Below, one piece after another: positions 52,795 through 62,372 of a stretch of 64,000 bases of DNA (position 1 is the first letter of the stretch; each line of letters begins with the position of its first letter). The notes beneath the pieces were generated by a model. It was not told the DNA's origin and did not search any database. It saw only the letters and a list, made by a program, of their open reading frames with translations. Position numbers and translations under genes: made by a program. The DNA comes from Acanthosepion esculentum (Eukaryota; Mollusca; Cephalopoda; Sepiida; Sepiidae), in assembly GCA_964036315.1 (NCBI GenBank), contig OZ038482.1, positions 13,164,285-13,228,284 of the forward strand, given 5' to 3'.

Positions 52795-53240
52795 ATTTTA
52801 TTGATTCTTTGTCTATATCTCTGAGATGAGGTACCATGATTACTTGCATAATTTACATTATTTGGACTTTTATCCTCATCTTCATTTCCCTATTCACAAC
52901 GTTTCAGCCTCTATATCTCTGTGCTGAGGTATTATGATTACTTGCGTTATTTACACTGTTATCTTCATACTCGCAATGTTTCGGCCATTGTATGCTCTGG
53001 CTTTCGTCAAGTGATTGGAATTTCAAAACGAACCCTTTACTGCGGTAGATTGTTCTAGTTCCATGTGCCATGCCTCTTCCAGATGTCAGTTATTTCCTTT
53101 TAATTCAACTCTCCAAGTTTTGGTTCATGACTGCTGTGGCCTAGTACTGAACTGCCAACTCTTTGGGTCTAGTCACTGGATCTAGCCAACATCTTTATAC
53201 ACTGGGCCATGTGTTCTTGAGGACATATGTGCATGAATTT
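52795..53240 (-). repeat. SINE family A, minus-strand copy with a duplicated tail
   Basis: The tail block (GAGGTNNNATGATTACTTGC, TTTACA, CTCATCTTC, CACAACGTTTC) occurs at about 52,826-52,910 and again at 52,928-52,985 before the rest of the SINE, ending with the degraded tRNA-like head near 53,210. Confidence 0.75.
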
Positions 53241-53244
53241 CTGG

Positions 53245-53728
53245 GACTTATAAGCCTATTGTCTCAGTAACCATTTTTATCAGTGTTCATCTTACAATTT
53301 TTACATTATTATTATTATTATTATTGCATTTTGTTTTTACCAGAGCTCATATTGCAATTTTTGTTGTTATTATTGCTTTTTCTCTTGCTGTCCTTATTAC
53401 TGGTTCCCATATGTATTCATTTCTATGCTTGGTCAGCTCAGGATATTGTGCAGGCAAGTAGTGAAGACATGTATCAGAAAAGCTATTAACCCTGGGAATA
53501 TGTATGAGGGAATTTCCATAGTGACTACCAGGCAGAGGATTTTATGTGCATAGTAAAGAGTTGTATGCTGTGGGGAAGTCAACCTCAAAGACCACACTTA
53601 CTAGTCATTGTGTCATAACTGTCTGACCTCTGTTGTGCTTTACATATTAACAAAAAAGCAGAATCCAGAGTTCTAGTAAATGGCCTCTTCTCTTTTTGAC
53701 TGGATAGAAAAAAAAAATCATTTTCATC

Positions 53729-53761
<33 letters not shown>

Positions 53762-53900
53762 ATCTATTGTGTGCATTATTTATTACTATAATTTTTTGAT
53801 TTCTAGTCATTTGATGTAATGGAATAACCTGTCACTCCCATGAGTGACTACACTATAGGTAGTAACTACCTATAAGTATCTGTAAGTCAACAGACTACAG
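53245..53900. other. Spacer with simple repeats
   Basis: (ATT)n at 53,306-53,329, a T-run at 53,730-53,758, and CACTATAGGTAGTAACTACC TATA (53,850-53,874), a small inverted GGTAGT/ACTACC palindrome. No gene seen. Confidence 0.5.
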
Positions 53901-53910
53901 AGACTAGCTG

Positions 53911-54260
53911 CGGGCAGAGAGGAACCCAGATGAAGCTCTGCCAAAGGGCGGAGTCTCGTTCGGGGAGGTAGAAAGACCCTGAACCCGTTTATAGGCGTTC
54001 GAAAGGGAATATTTTTTGTCGAGCCTATGGGCTCGGAGAACCCACACTAAACCCGACCTTATGCCACATGCAAACCCTCGACAGTCGAACTCTCTTCCTT
54101 CGGGCAGAGAGGAATCCTGATGAGACTATACTGAAGGGCAGTCTCATTTGGGGAGGTGGCTCGACCAGATCCCATTTAGGCGGGATCTATGGGGATTTTT
54201 GGCCAAGCCTAAGGGCTCAGATCTCCCATGTTAAACTCAGCATTGTGCCACATCTGCCCT
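53911..54260 (+). repeat. Tandem dimer (190-bp period) of the GC-rich hairpin module
   Basis: CGGGCAGAGAGGAA starts at 53,911 and again at 54,101. Unit 1 reads AAGCTCTGCCAAAGGGCGGA, GACCCTGAACCCGTTTATAG, GTCGAGCCTATGGGCTCGG, AGAACCCACACTAAACCCGA and ends CTTATGCCACAT. Unit 2 is a diverged version ending ATTGTGCCACAT. An inverted relative lies inside the hAT MITE at 322-490. Confidence 0.8.
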
Positions 54261-54532
54261 CGTGGTGGTGGTGGGGGGCTAGTAAATACCGACTAGCTGG
54301 GTTCTTTTTAGTACAACTCGAACTTATGCAAGAACTACTGACCTTCCAATAGTAGCACTCACTACTGGATTGACTTGCGACGACCTTGTGTAACTGTTAT
54401 CTTATTTCTTATTGTACTGGTTTTTTACAATAAACTTTTACTTATTTTATCCATCTTGTTTTTCAAGTATATATTCCTATTAGCATGGAATATGACATCT
54501 TTGAAGAGTGAAGTTATTTGCTTCATGAGAAA

Positions 54533-54645
54533 ATTTATGAGAAAATTCAACTAAAACTTCAACAAGGGATGTTTGTTTATTGAACTTAGATGCAGACTTT
54601 AATTCACATCTGGTGAAGGGAATGTTGGAAACGTTACTAGCAAGG
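54533..54645 (+). pseudogene. Decayed partial copy of the beta-helix exon
   Basis: The frame reads NFNKGCLFIELRCRL, a TAA stop, then FTSGEGNVGNVTSK before GGTAAATTTT. It aligns with ISPKGCLFIEPGCKLEFAPG EGIIVNGTLIAR of 24,055-24,168, including the position of the splice donor. About 65-75% of bases match by eye. The following ~140 bases (TTTAATGAGAATTTGTATTC, TTTTGTTTTAAACT) resemble the intron after the original exon, so this is a genomic duplication, not a retrocopy. Confidence 0.8.
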
Positions 54646-54789
54646 GTAAATTTTAGAATATTTTTTTTATTCTGCTTAATTTTAAAATATTTTAATGAGA
54701 ATTTGTATTCACACTGTATGACTTGCTGCTAATGAGTTAATCAGTTTTGTTTTAAACTGAAATTAAAATCTTTATTCCTTATTGTTTTA

Positions 54790-56005
54790 TTTTTAAACAT
54801 TTTTATATTAATTAATTTTGTCATGGATGCATCAAAATATTCAAAAATTGCTTTGCTAAAAGAAAACAAACAAAAAATCTATTTTTAAATGAATACCACT
54901 GAATTTTAGATTTCACAAGCTTTCTTATGCAATGGTTAGCAGGTTCAGCTAATTGACAATGTGTTCTCATCTCTTAAGGTACTCAATACCTGTGACCTGG
55001 TACTAAGCTAAGATTAGTAAATAACTACTGAATTATATATTGTTTAATGTTCCTCATTCTTTAGGTGTTGAGACTGAATAAACAACTGAAAATCAATTTT
55101 TCATAGATTTCTGCTGCTTGCTATGAATTTGTTTCAAAACTAGCAGCCATACCCAGCATCCAGTTAGGATGGAGCAAAAACAGCATCATGTTTAGATGTA
55201 ACTGTCTATCTTCTTCAATTAGTTTAAATTACTTTACTTAAAAAACATTTTGAATTAATGCAGTTACTGATATAACAGAAGTAGTCTGTATTTATTCAAT
55301 CAAAGTTAGCTGAGGACGCGAAGGGATAAAACAGGCAACATTGACGACTCACTTGAGACCACAATTACTTTGGAGTTTTTGAAATTCAGTTTGTCAGTGT
55401 GCTACCAGGGATGTAAAAGAGGATACATTTATAAAGCAATTGTTAAATTTGATGAAAATTAGTTGAAAGATCAATGAAAAATAAGAAAGAAACCAGTAAG
55501 AATTGCCATTTTTTGCTATTTATGCAAGTTTTTACTATATGGGTGAACTCGGTTATCAAGGGAAATGATTGTTAAACAATCAACTTATTGTTGGCTACAA
55601 TTGAATAAAGTTTGTATTAGATGGATTGAAAATTAAGGGAGTTTTCAGTTTAAAATTCGTGTTGAAATTGAGTTTTCATTTTTTTGTGTGTTTTTACTAA
55701 ATGCAGTGGCATAGAAATAAAAATGAGCTATCATTGAGCTTGCCATGATGTAAGTAACCTACATACCGAGTTTGAACGAAATCAGAGGAATAAAGTTGAA
55801 TTTATTGATTTTTGATTGGCTTTATCGATTATTGATTTTGTAAAAAAAATTCTCATAGTTTGGTCAAAATTGTTTGAATGGATCTTGAGTGAAAGGTATC
55901 ACACAGACACACACACACACACATCCTCTGTTATATATATATATATATATATATATAGATAGATTAAGGTTTTATGGATATTTACTATTCTATTTTTATT
56001 AGTGA
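54790..56005. other. Unassigned AT-rich sequence with microsatellites
   Basis: (AC)n at 55,902-55,921 followed by (TA)n at 55,930-55,957. The preceding TTGGTCAAAATTGTTTGAAT GG ... GTATCACACAGACACAC looks like the 3' end of a repeat, but its family was not recognised. Confidence 0.4.
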
Positions 56006-56009
56006 CAGT

Positions 56010-56330
56010 TTTCTCCTTCTTCTATGTGCCTTGTCCCTTCAGGACGTTGGTGATCATGGCTCTCCACAATTTTCCTTTTTATAGCTCTTAGTAAATTGTC
56101 TTTTCGTTAACTCTGCTAAACCCTGTTCTGCCATCTATTTGCACAATTTTGTTACGTAGGTTATCTGTTGTTTTCCTCTGGCCTTCAATATGTCCTGTGA
56201 GTATCAAATTTTTTAAGCCCTCTAAAGTGCCCTAGAAATTTCAACCATCACTTTCTGATATTAAGTATTTTTTGTTAGTATTTTCTCAAAGACTTCATCA
56301 TTGCTCCCATGTCCAATCCATAGGGACGTT
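56010..56330 (-). mobile_element. RTE-like LINE tail (copy 6)
   Basis: The minus strand contains a GLKNLILTGHIEGQRK-like block near 56,200 and an RAIKRKIVESHDHQRPEGT-like block at 56,040-56,090. Decayed. Confidence 0.6.
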
Positions 56331-56651
56331 TACAAAAATTGCCATTTTTACTGGATGTGTTTTGAGATGATACAGCAAGTAGAGGTTTAATTTATTCCAT
56401 GTAATGAGAGTTAGGATTTCTGGAGCACTATAGTATTGATAGCATAATTAAATTAATTTCATGTTTAGACGCTTACATTTGTCTCATGAGGAAAACATAA
56501 TTTGATTTTTAACAATTTACTTAATGACTTTGATTAGCATGTTCCATTTATGCACTAAATAGCCTGTTTCTGAATTGGTGCATTCATTTGCATCCATATA
56601 TAGATATGTATGGAACTTCACAAAATATATATAGGGATGTGTGTGCACATG

Positions 56652-56660
<9 letters not shown>

Positions 56661-56699
<39 letters not shown>
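56661..56699. repeat. (TA)n microsatellite
   Basis: Directly precedes the shared Penelope-flank block. Confidence 0.95.
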
Positions 56700-56702
<3 letters not shown>

Positions 56703-56760
56703 ATTGAAGTCCACACTCAGAGGTGACAGACTGTTTCATATGAGGCCTCTGATATTGAGC
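56700..56760 (-). ncRNA. Hammerhead-like motif remnant, Penelope flank copy 1
   Basis: The minus strand reads CAGAGGC CTCATAT GAAACAGTCTGTC ACCTCTG. CAGAGG can pair with CCTCTG (helix I). GAAA-CAGTCTGT-C is the GAAA core with a 3-bp helix III (ACA/UGU) and a C at the cleavage position. The CUGANGA core is damaged (CTCATAT). Penelope-like elements are known to carry hammerhead ribozymes in their flanks, so this is a likely decayed example. Confidence 0.5.
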
Positions 56761-56819
56761 ACTTTATCCCATAAATATAGCCTACCATAAAACTATATTT
56801 CTTATATATAAATGTTTCC

Positions 56820-57650
56820 AAAATAATTCTGTCCTTAAATTCACATATGAACTTAATACTAATAATAAAATTCCCTTCCTAGACATATTAATAAACACAA
56901 ATAATTATAAATTTACTATTTCACCATATAAAAAACCTACCAGCATAAATGCCCATATTACTACAAAATAGCAATTATAAAAAATCTAATACATCGTGCA
57001 GAAACTAATTCATCCACAACAGATTTTTTGCAGTTAACTAAAGAATATAAAAGAAATGCTTAATAATAGCTTTCCAAACTACGTAGTTGATGAACAAATA
57101 AGATGCTCTCTTAGAAGACTTAATACTAAGCAAATAAAACATAATACTGCTTCAACTAATTCCAAACATATTAATCTCCTATATCATAATTAAATGCATA
57201 CTAATTATAAACAAAATGATTGGTAAATACTAATATATCTACAAGAGATCCTAGCAAAAAAATTAAGTTAATCATATACTACACTAAATCTAGTTCATCC
57301 AACTTACTTATTTGCAATGATTCTTCCCCGCCTGTTAGTGATTTGCAGAAAACCAACAGTTTAGAAATTCAAATGCCCTCTGGGAGATTGTATCTCCAAC
57401 GGATTAAATAATATTTATGTTGGTCACACCACAAACTTGCTTTCACAATGCTTAACTCTGCATTTGAATGACAGTTCCAACATTTTTAGACATTTAAAAC
57501 AACATGCATGGCCACATACACAATTCTGGAAAATCCTTGTTGAAAATACAACTATACTTCACCATGAAAACAATAAACAAAAACTAAAAATTCTTGAAGC
57601 TATTTACATAAAACAGTTGAAACCTAACCTGAACAAAATAAACTAGGAAT
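56820..57650 (+). mobile_element. Penelope-like element 3' fragment with GIY-YIG domain (type 2)
   Basis: Frames in order: LKFTYELNTNNKIPFLDILI, YKKPTSINAH, NSFPNYVVDEQIRCSLRRLN, KKIKLIIYYTKSSSSNLLIC, SLEIQMPSGRL... then, after a shift near 57,390, NNIYVGHTTNLLSQCLTLHL (GIY-YIG with YVG), DSSNIFRHLKQHAWPHTQFW, LEAIYIKQLKPNLNKIN stop. Three or more stops or shifts separate them. The reverse transcriptase core is absent; the element is 5'-truncated. It differs clearly from the minus-strand Penelope at 59-60.8 kb. Confidence 0.8.
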
Positions 57651-57950
57651 CTCCATAAATATATTTAAATGCCTATAATTGATAACAAAAGCCATTGGTT
57701 TATAACAACGGCTTCCCATACTTAACACTTTTCTTCGTTTTCACTCTCACGTGGTCATGTGTGATGTCATGAACCACAATGTGATATTTGCTTCCTGCAT
57801 TTCATATGCATGAATTTATCGTTGCATAGCAATCTTCTATGCAAACAAAACAAACTATCATTGTTGCAATGTCTGCATAACCATTCTAAAAGAAAAATTA
57901 CCATCTTTGTTATATAATTCATTATTTAATTTATTGTAATGTACTTGTAA
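57651..57950 (+). other. Probable 3' UTR of the plus-strand Penelope fragment
   Basis: AT-rich, with no frame; leads into the hammerhead-like motif at 57,952. Confidence 0.35.
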
Positions 57951-57951
57951 T

Positions 57952-57980
57952 CTGTGATGATGGCTAATGTAAGCTGAAAC
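57952..57980 (+). ncRNA. Hammerhead-like core, plus strand, with a 2-nt insertion
   Basis: CTGTGATGA, then TGGCTAATGTAAGCT, then GAAAC. GGCU and AGCU pair with one G-U as helix II, and the core would be CTGATGA but for an extra TG. It lies about 305 bp after the Penelope stop codon on the same strand. Helix I and helix III were not identifiable, so activity is doubtful. Confidence 0.35.
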
Positions 57981-58123
57981 CTTAGACAGGAATAACAAAA
58001 ACATGTATCAACATGTTGATTTTCTTTAGTGTTTCAGTGATAATGCTAAAAAGCTTATTTGACAATATGAAAGGAATTTACTTAAATAGACAAAACTTGT
58101 TTATATTATTTAATGAAACATGC

Positions 58124-58127
<4 letters not shown>

Positions 58128-58182
<55 letters not shown>
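58128..58182. repeat. (TA)n microsatellite
   Basis: Long TA run; shorter TA and GT runs follow at 58,322-58,352. Confidence 0.95.
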
Positions 58183-58185
<3 letters not shown>

Positions 58186-58254
58186 TTAAGGTGTGCTGTA
58201 TTTATGGAATAAAGTGTTCGGTATCAGGGATAGAGCTTACGTAAATATAAAAGT

Positions 58255-58321
58255 GAACATTGAAGTCAACATTCAGAGGTGACAGACTGTTTCATGCTAG
58301 ATGTAATCATCAGGCCATGGT
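58255..58321 (-). ncRNA. Hammerhead-like motif, Penelope flank copy 2
   Basis: Minus strand: CTGATGA (58,313-58,307), a 13-nt loop/helix II segment TTACATCTAGCAT, GAAAC (58,293-58,289), then AGTCTGTC giving a 3-bp helix III (ACA/UGU) and a C at the cleavage site, then ACCTCTGAAT. Core residues are intact. Helix I, preserved in the copy at 56.7 kb, is eroded here (upstream is CACCATGGC), and helix II is weak. The two copies are complementary in what they keep. Confidence 0.5.
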
Positions 58322-58354
58322 GATATATATATATGTGTGTGTGTGTGTGTGCAG

Positions 58355-59050
58355 GTATGTAGAAAAACAGGAAAGAACACTTTAGGTAAATAATCCGGAG
58401 TTCTTTAGTATTTTTGTTTTTATTTTTAAAAAGACGGTGCTCCATACAGAAGTAGAGCTTAAATTATTATTTTTGAAAAAATATGATTCCTTCGCTACAT
58501 AAGCGTTCTCGTGTTTCAAAAACGAGAGCTGAAACCCTCAATATAATTATTAAAATTAAATTGAATTAAGGTATCAAGCCCTGTTTCATCCTCATGCGAA
58601 AATTTAGGAATAACCAATCTTGAAATTTATGCATCTTCATAAGCATGTTCGTTCGCAAAATTAATTACTATGGAAATGGCTGAGGTGACCATTTTGATAA
58701 GGGGACTAAGAATTAATTTTTATCCACATCTCAGTCGCCTTCGGAAAGAGGTCAAGCTGAAGAAGTGTAGGGTATCCATTTCAAAGCGAATGATGGCATT
58801 CATGTACACATATCGTCTGGTCAGTCATAGTGAAAGATTGCTTTTGGCACCATAATATGTCGTTCAGTGTCTAGAGAATTTTGTTTTATTTTATTTTATT
58901 TTATCTATTTTCTCTTTTTTTCTAAATGGCTGTTTCATATATAAACGCGTCGCACTGAACTACAATTTGTTTTTTTGATGACTTCATAAAGGGTTTTTCA
59001 ATTTTATGATTGGGTTAAGCGTTTTGTTAGACTATGAAATTTAATTTTTT
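58355..59050 (-). other. Probable 3' flank of the minus-strand Penelope element
   Basis: No frame of interest. The minus strand near 58,575-58,605 carries GAGGATGAAACAGGGCTTGA TACC, a motif reminiscent of other Penelope flanks. CGTTCTCG...CGAGAGC forms a short hairpin near 58,505-58,530. Confidence 0.35.
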
Positions 59051-59056
59051 TTTATG

Positions 59057-60845
59057 CTAATTATTTAATGCAAAAATTTGCTGATGTCGGCAAAAAACCG
59101 TTAACTCATGCCTATGGTTTAATAAACTTTTATTATTTAGAAACTTAATAATGTGTAGTTTTTCATGTAGGCATAAAGGGTATGGGTCATCCCAGGTTTT
59201 ACAAGTTCTTGTTCTATTTATTATTTTCCATTTTACTTTTGGTATTTTATTCATTTCTTTTAAATGCCAAAAATATTTGGATAGAGATGTCTGATTTCTA
59301 TTTTTAATATTATTGAAGGAGCTTTTGTGTTGTCTCCATCTAATTTTAAATTCATTTTTCGTTGACCCAATGTATATCCTATCAGTGTTAGGACTCTCAA
59401 TGGATGAGATAGTGCATTGGTATACCACAAATTTTATGAGGCATTTATTTTCCAATGGGCAGTCTTCAGGGTTTCTACAATCACATAATTTTTCATTATT
59501 TTTGTCTAATTTTAGTTTAGGATTTTTATTAATACTGTTTTGGCATGCGTGTTTTTCCAGGATTTTATTATGTTTTTGTATGATTCTTTCTACATTTTCA
59601 GTGCAACTTTAACTTAATTTTAAGGTGTTTTTATTAAAGATCACGCTAAGTCTGCTATTAGTAGGAAAGTGTTTTTCAATTAAAGCTAGGAACTTATGTC
59701 CTAGCTTAGTACTAACCACTTGGTTGACCGGAAGGTTATACAAAATGATTTTTCTTTTCCTGTTTTTCTTCCTATTGTTTCTATAACTTATGTTAGCATT
59801 TTTATATCCGCTATTTTTTAAGGTTGTGTTATAAAAATTACTGTATTGTTGGAATATTTTCTTATTGGCGGAGTTCATACTGATTCTTTTCTCTATTGAT
59901 GTGGGTATATGCTTAATTATAGATGGAGGGTGATTTGACTTAGGGTGAACATACAAGGGATTAGTATTAGGTTTTCTGTAAGGTAGGTATATGTTGTTCA
60001 TTAAGTCTAGAGTTATGTCGAGGAAGTTTACCCCTTTTAATTTAGTGTTGACTATAGTTTTTAAATTTAGTTTTCTGAATTCACTATATATTATCTTTGT
60101 AATTTTATCTATTTTAAAATTTGTGGAGCTCCTCACTACCATGAGCCCATCATCCCTGTATAGCCCAATGTCCCTAATGTCTAATTCACGGTGTGCGGTT
60201 AGATTGTATAGTATAAATAGACCAACAAGGTCAGAAGACTCTGTAGACTCTAAAGATCCCATGGTGATGTCAAAATTGTCATTAGTGTTTTTAATCCATT
60301 GGTCCCCATTATGGATGAGGACAGATTTTTTTGCACTAAGAATTATGTTCATTTCTTCCATAGTTAAGTCAGAATATGCAGTAGCAAACTCCAGAGTAGT
60401 CGTGAACAGATTTCTTTATATTGACTGGTAATAATTCACAATATCGAACTGTATTAGGGTGCAGTCAGGCTTATTGTTGATGTTGGTAAACCAATTGATG
60501 ACTTCTTTGGTATTAATCCAGAGTGTTAATCCAAGGCATTTTTTGATTAGCCTAGTGATCCTTTCTAGGATTCTTATGCTTATCTTTCCTATGTTGGGTT
60601 TATCATTCTGGTAGTGGAGTCTTCCTCAAAATTTTGTTTGTGGTCCTTAAGAGAGATGTGGCATTCCTTTTCAGCCAGTTTGCCTACCTTATCACTTATT
60701 TTTAATTTTTCAGTAATAATTTTACTAGTTCTGTTGATACTGTCTACCATATTCATATTGTTATGAGCTTTTTTATAAGTCTTAGTTAATTTTTAAAAAT
60801 TAATTTGTTGTAGTCATCTGCCGTCAATTTGTAGAAGTACTGAGA
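59057..60845 (-). mobile_element. Penelope-like element: reverse transcriptase plus GIY-YIG endonuclease, two nonsense codons
   Basis: Minus-strand order: FYKLTADDYNKLI at the 5' limit, TYKKAHNNMNMVDSINRTSK, LAEKECHISLKDHKQNFEED, IGKISIRILERITRLIKKC, EVINWFTNINNKPDCTLIQF D (motif A), IGLYRDDGLMVV (motif C, YRDD), NFLDITLDL, YRKPNTNPLYVHPKSNHPPS, NQVVSTKLGHKFLALIEKHF, then DCRNPEDCPLENKCLIKFVV and DRIYIGSTKNEFKIRWRQHK (GIY-YIG, with YIG present). Lesions: TAA at 60,416-60,418, TAA at 59,609-59,611 between RT and endonuclease in the same frame, and frameshifts near 60,595 and 60,800. Otherwise remarkably intact. 5'-truncated where it meets an opposite-strand RT relic. Confidence 0.9.
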
Positions 60846-60849
60846 TGTG

Positions 60850-61280
60850 AATAAAAATTAACAAAATAGGACACAAAATAAATCTTTCCAAAACAGAACC
60901 TATGATCTGGGATTGGAGTGAAAGTAGTGATGGCACCTACTCTGAATTCATCATAGAAATTCGGGATGTGGATTTAATAAATACCAAATACATCAAATAC
61001 CTTGGTGCCTGGATCAGTTATAACAAATTTAGTATAGGATGTCTTGCATGGCACCGAGCTTGTTCAGAAGTATCTAAACTGTTGATGTAACTGCTTTTCT
61101 ACTATTAATGACTAAAAATAGCTTTGAGCAAGTCAAGCCTGAGGGTCTTGACAAAGATCATCCTTCTTCAAACATTGTGGACTGGTGCTATAGAGTTACA
61201 AGAAACTGTACCAGATAACTGAAACCACATCACTTAGAGACTTTCAGTGGCAGCAACTAAAATGGCTGCTCGGTCAATGT
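60850..61280 (+). mobile_element. LINE RT 3'-end relic with KYLGAWIS motif
   Basis: KINKIGHKINLSKTEPMIW, then DVDLINTKYIKYLGAWISYN, CLAWHRACSEVSKLLM. The LxxKTExM and KYLGxxI motifs are those following the catalytic core of many non-LTR RTs. The following sequence is shared with 2,935-3,140 and 7,250-7,360. Three frames are needed. Confidence 0.7.
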
Positions 61281-61317
61281 TGAATGTTTCCTTACAAGGA
61301 AATGACTAATATTACCA

Positions 61318-61620
61318 TTCTGTTATGTGACATGCGTAATACATGCTTAGGCAATCATGTGTCTTTCAATACACGACTGACGAGGCAGATCTTTTCCCAC
61401 AGTAGGTTGCCATTTCTTTCTGTGGTAGACCAGTTGCCATCCAAGGCTATAGAACCTGGTCTGTCCTGCTATTTACCCATAGTCGTGGGGAGAAGAGGAT
61501 TCATATCTTTCTCAAGAGTATCAACACGTAAGTGAATGTAATGCATTCAACAGGAATTTGAACTCTGCTCTCCGATCCTTCAATCTGAGCCGCAATCCAT
61601 TACTCCACCATGCATCCCCC
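61318..61620 (-). repeat. SINE family F, full copy with tRNA-like head
   Basis: The minus-strand head at about 61,540-61,620: TGGTGGAGTAATGGATTGC (A-box region) and GAGTTCAAATTCC (B-box). Body GACTATGGGTAAATAGCAGG, CTTGGATGGCAACTGGTCTA, TCTGCCTCGTCAGTCG and a tail hairpin around TGTATTGAAAGACACA. Matches 12,535-12,752. Confidence 0.75.
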
Positions 61621-61624
61621 CCAT

Positions 61625-62140
61625 ATTACCATTAGTTGGTCATAAGGAAAACCGTCTCTGCACCAGAGCTATGCATTTGCTGTTTCCGTCCACCTATAAA
61701 CTAGTTCTAAGTACTTCCAACTAGAAAAGCTTTTAAAAGTTTTTTATGCTGCTGACAAATTAAATGTTAAATGTTTGCTCCATGTGTTCATGATTGATAT
61801 GGTATACCTTCCCATGACTGCTTATGACACAAGATACAAATTAAGTTTTCCTGTTGATGGTAACATTTTCTATTCAAAATCATGTCCATACATCTAAGTC
61901 TTAATATGACTTTTCAGCTGCTGTAATGTATGGCAAGAGTGTGTTGAGATTGCAGATGTGGGGGGAACTCCTAGCTGAATGCTCTCCCAGCAACTATGGG
62001 GAGTAATAGGCAGAGAGGAGTAAGGGATGGGATGTAACAAAAATAACACTGCCTCAGAAACCACAGCAACTTTAGGAACAAAATGTGCTACTTCACAAAA
62101 CACTGTACCTTGTTGACTGCTGGTTTTCCTGTTGCTTTTA
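61625..62140 (+). other. Unassigned; presumed intron before the exon at 62,145
   Basis: No repeat recognised. A minus-strand 105-codon frame overlapping the exon start has no splice support and is treated as a shadow. Confidence 0.4.
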
Positions 62141-62144
62141 TTAG

Positions 62145-62372
62145 CATGAGGCATCTTACAAAGACCCAGATCTTGATGAGTTGCAGAGAGGCCTGCATCT
62201 AGACATGCCAAGCTGTCCTGCTGCTAACAGGAAAAACCTGGATGTAACTAGTGTTGACAAAAATGTCTGCACACAATCCGAGGCCTCTTCTGCATCTGTA
62301 CCAATGTGCATTTGCTACATAAGCCAATCTTGTGATAAGCAAAGAAGAGCACATTCTTCACAAATCCATTGA
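62145..62372 (+). CDS. Candidate terminal coding exon, unrecognised
   Basis: GTTTTCCTGTTGCTTTTATTAG is a strong acceptor. The frame HEASYKDPDLDELQRGLHLD, MPSCPAANRKNLDVTSVDKN, VCTQSEASSASVPMCICYIS, QSCDKQRRAHSSQIH runs 75 codons to TGA at 62,370-62,372, and an in-frame TAG lies in the acceptor itself. Base composition is GC-richer than the flanks and not repetitive. It would suit a cytoplasmic tail or C-terminal end (acidic start, basic end). Whether it belongs to the beta-helix gene 38 kb upstream on the same strand cannot be told. Confidence 0.45.
   Translation, partial: HEASYKDPDLDELQRGLHLDMPSCPAANRKNLDVTSVDKNVCTQSEASSASVPMCICYISQSCDKQRRAHSSQIH

Noticed and set aside
56661..56714. Ile-Tyr-rich open frames over TA repeats (also at 10,300-10,450, 17,050-17,150, 50,050-50,105)
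   Set aside because: Artefacts of (TA)n tracts.
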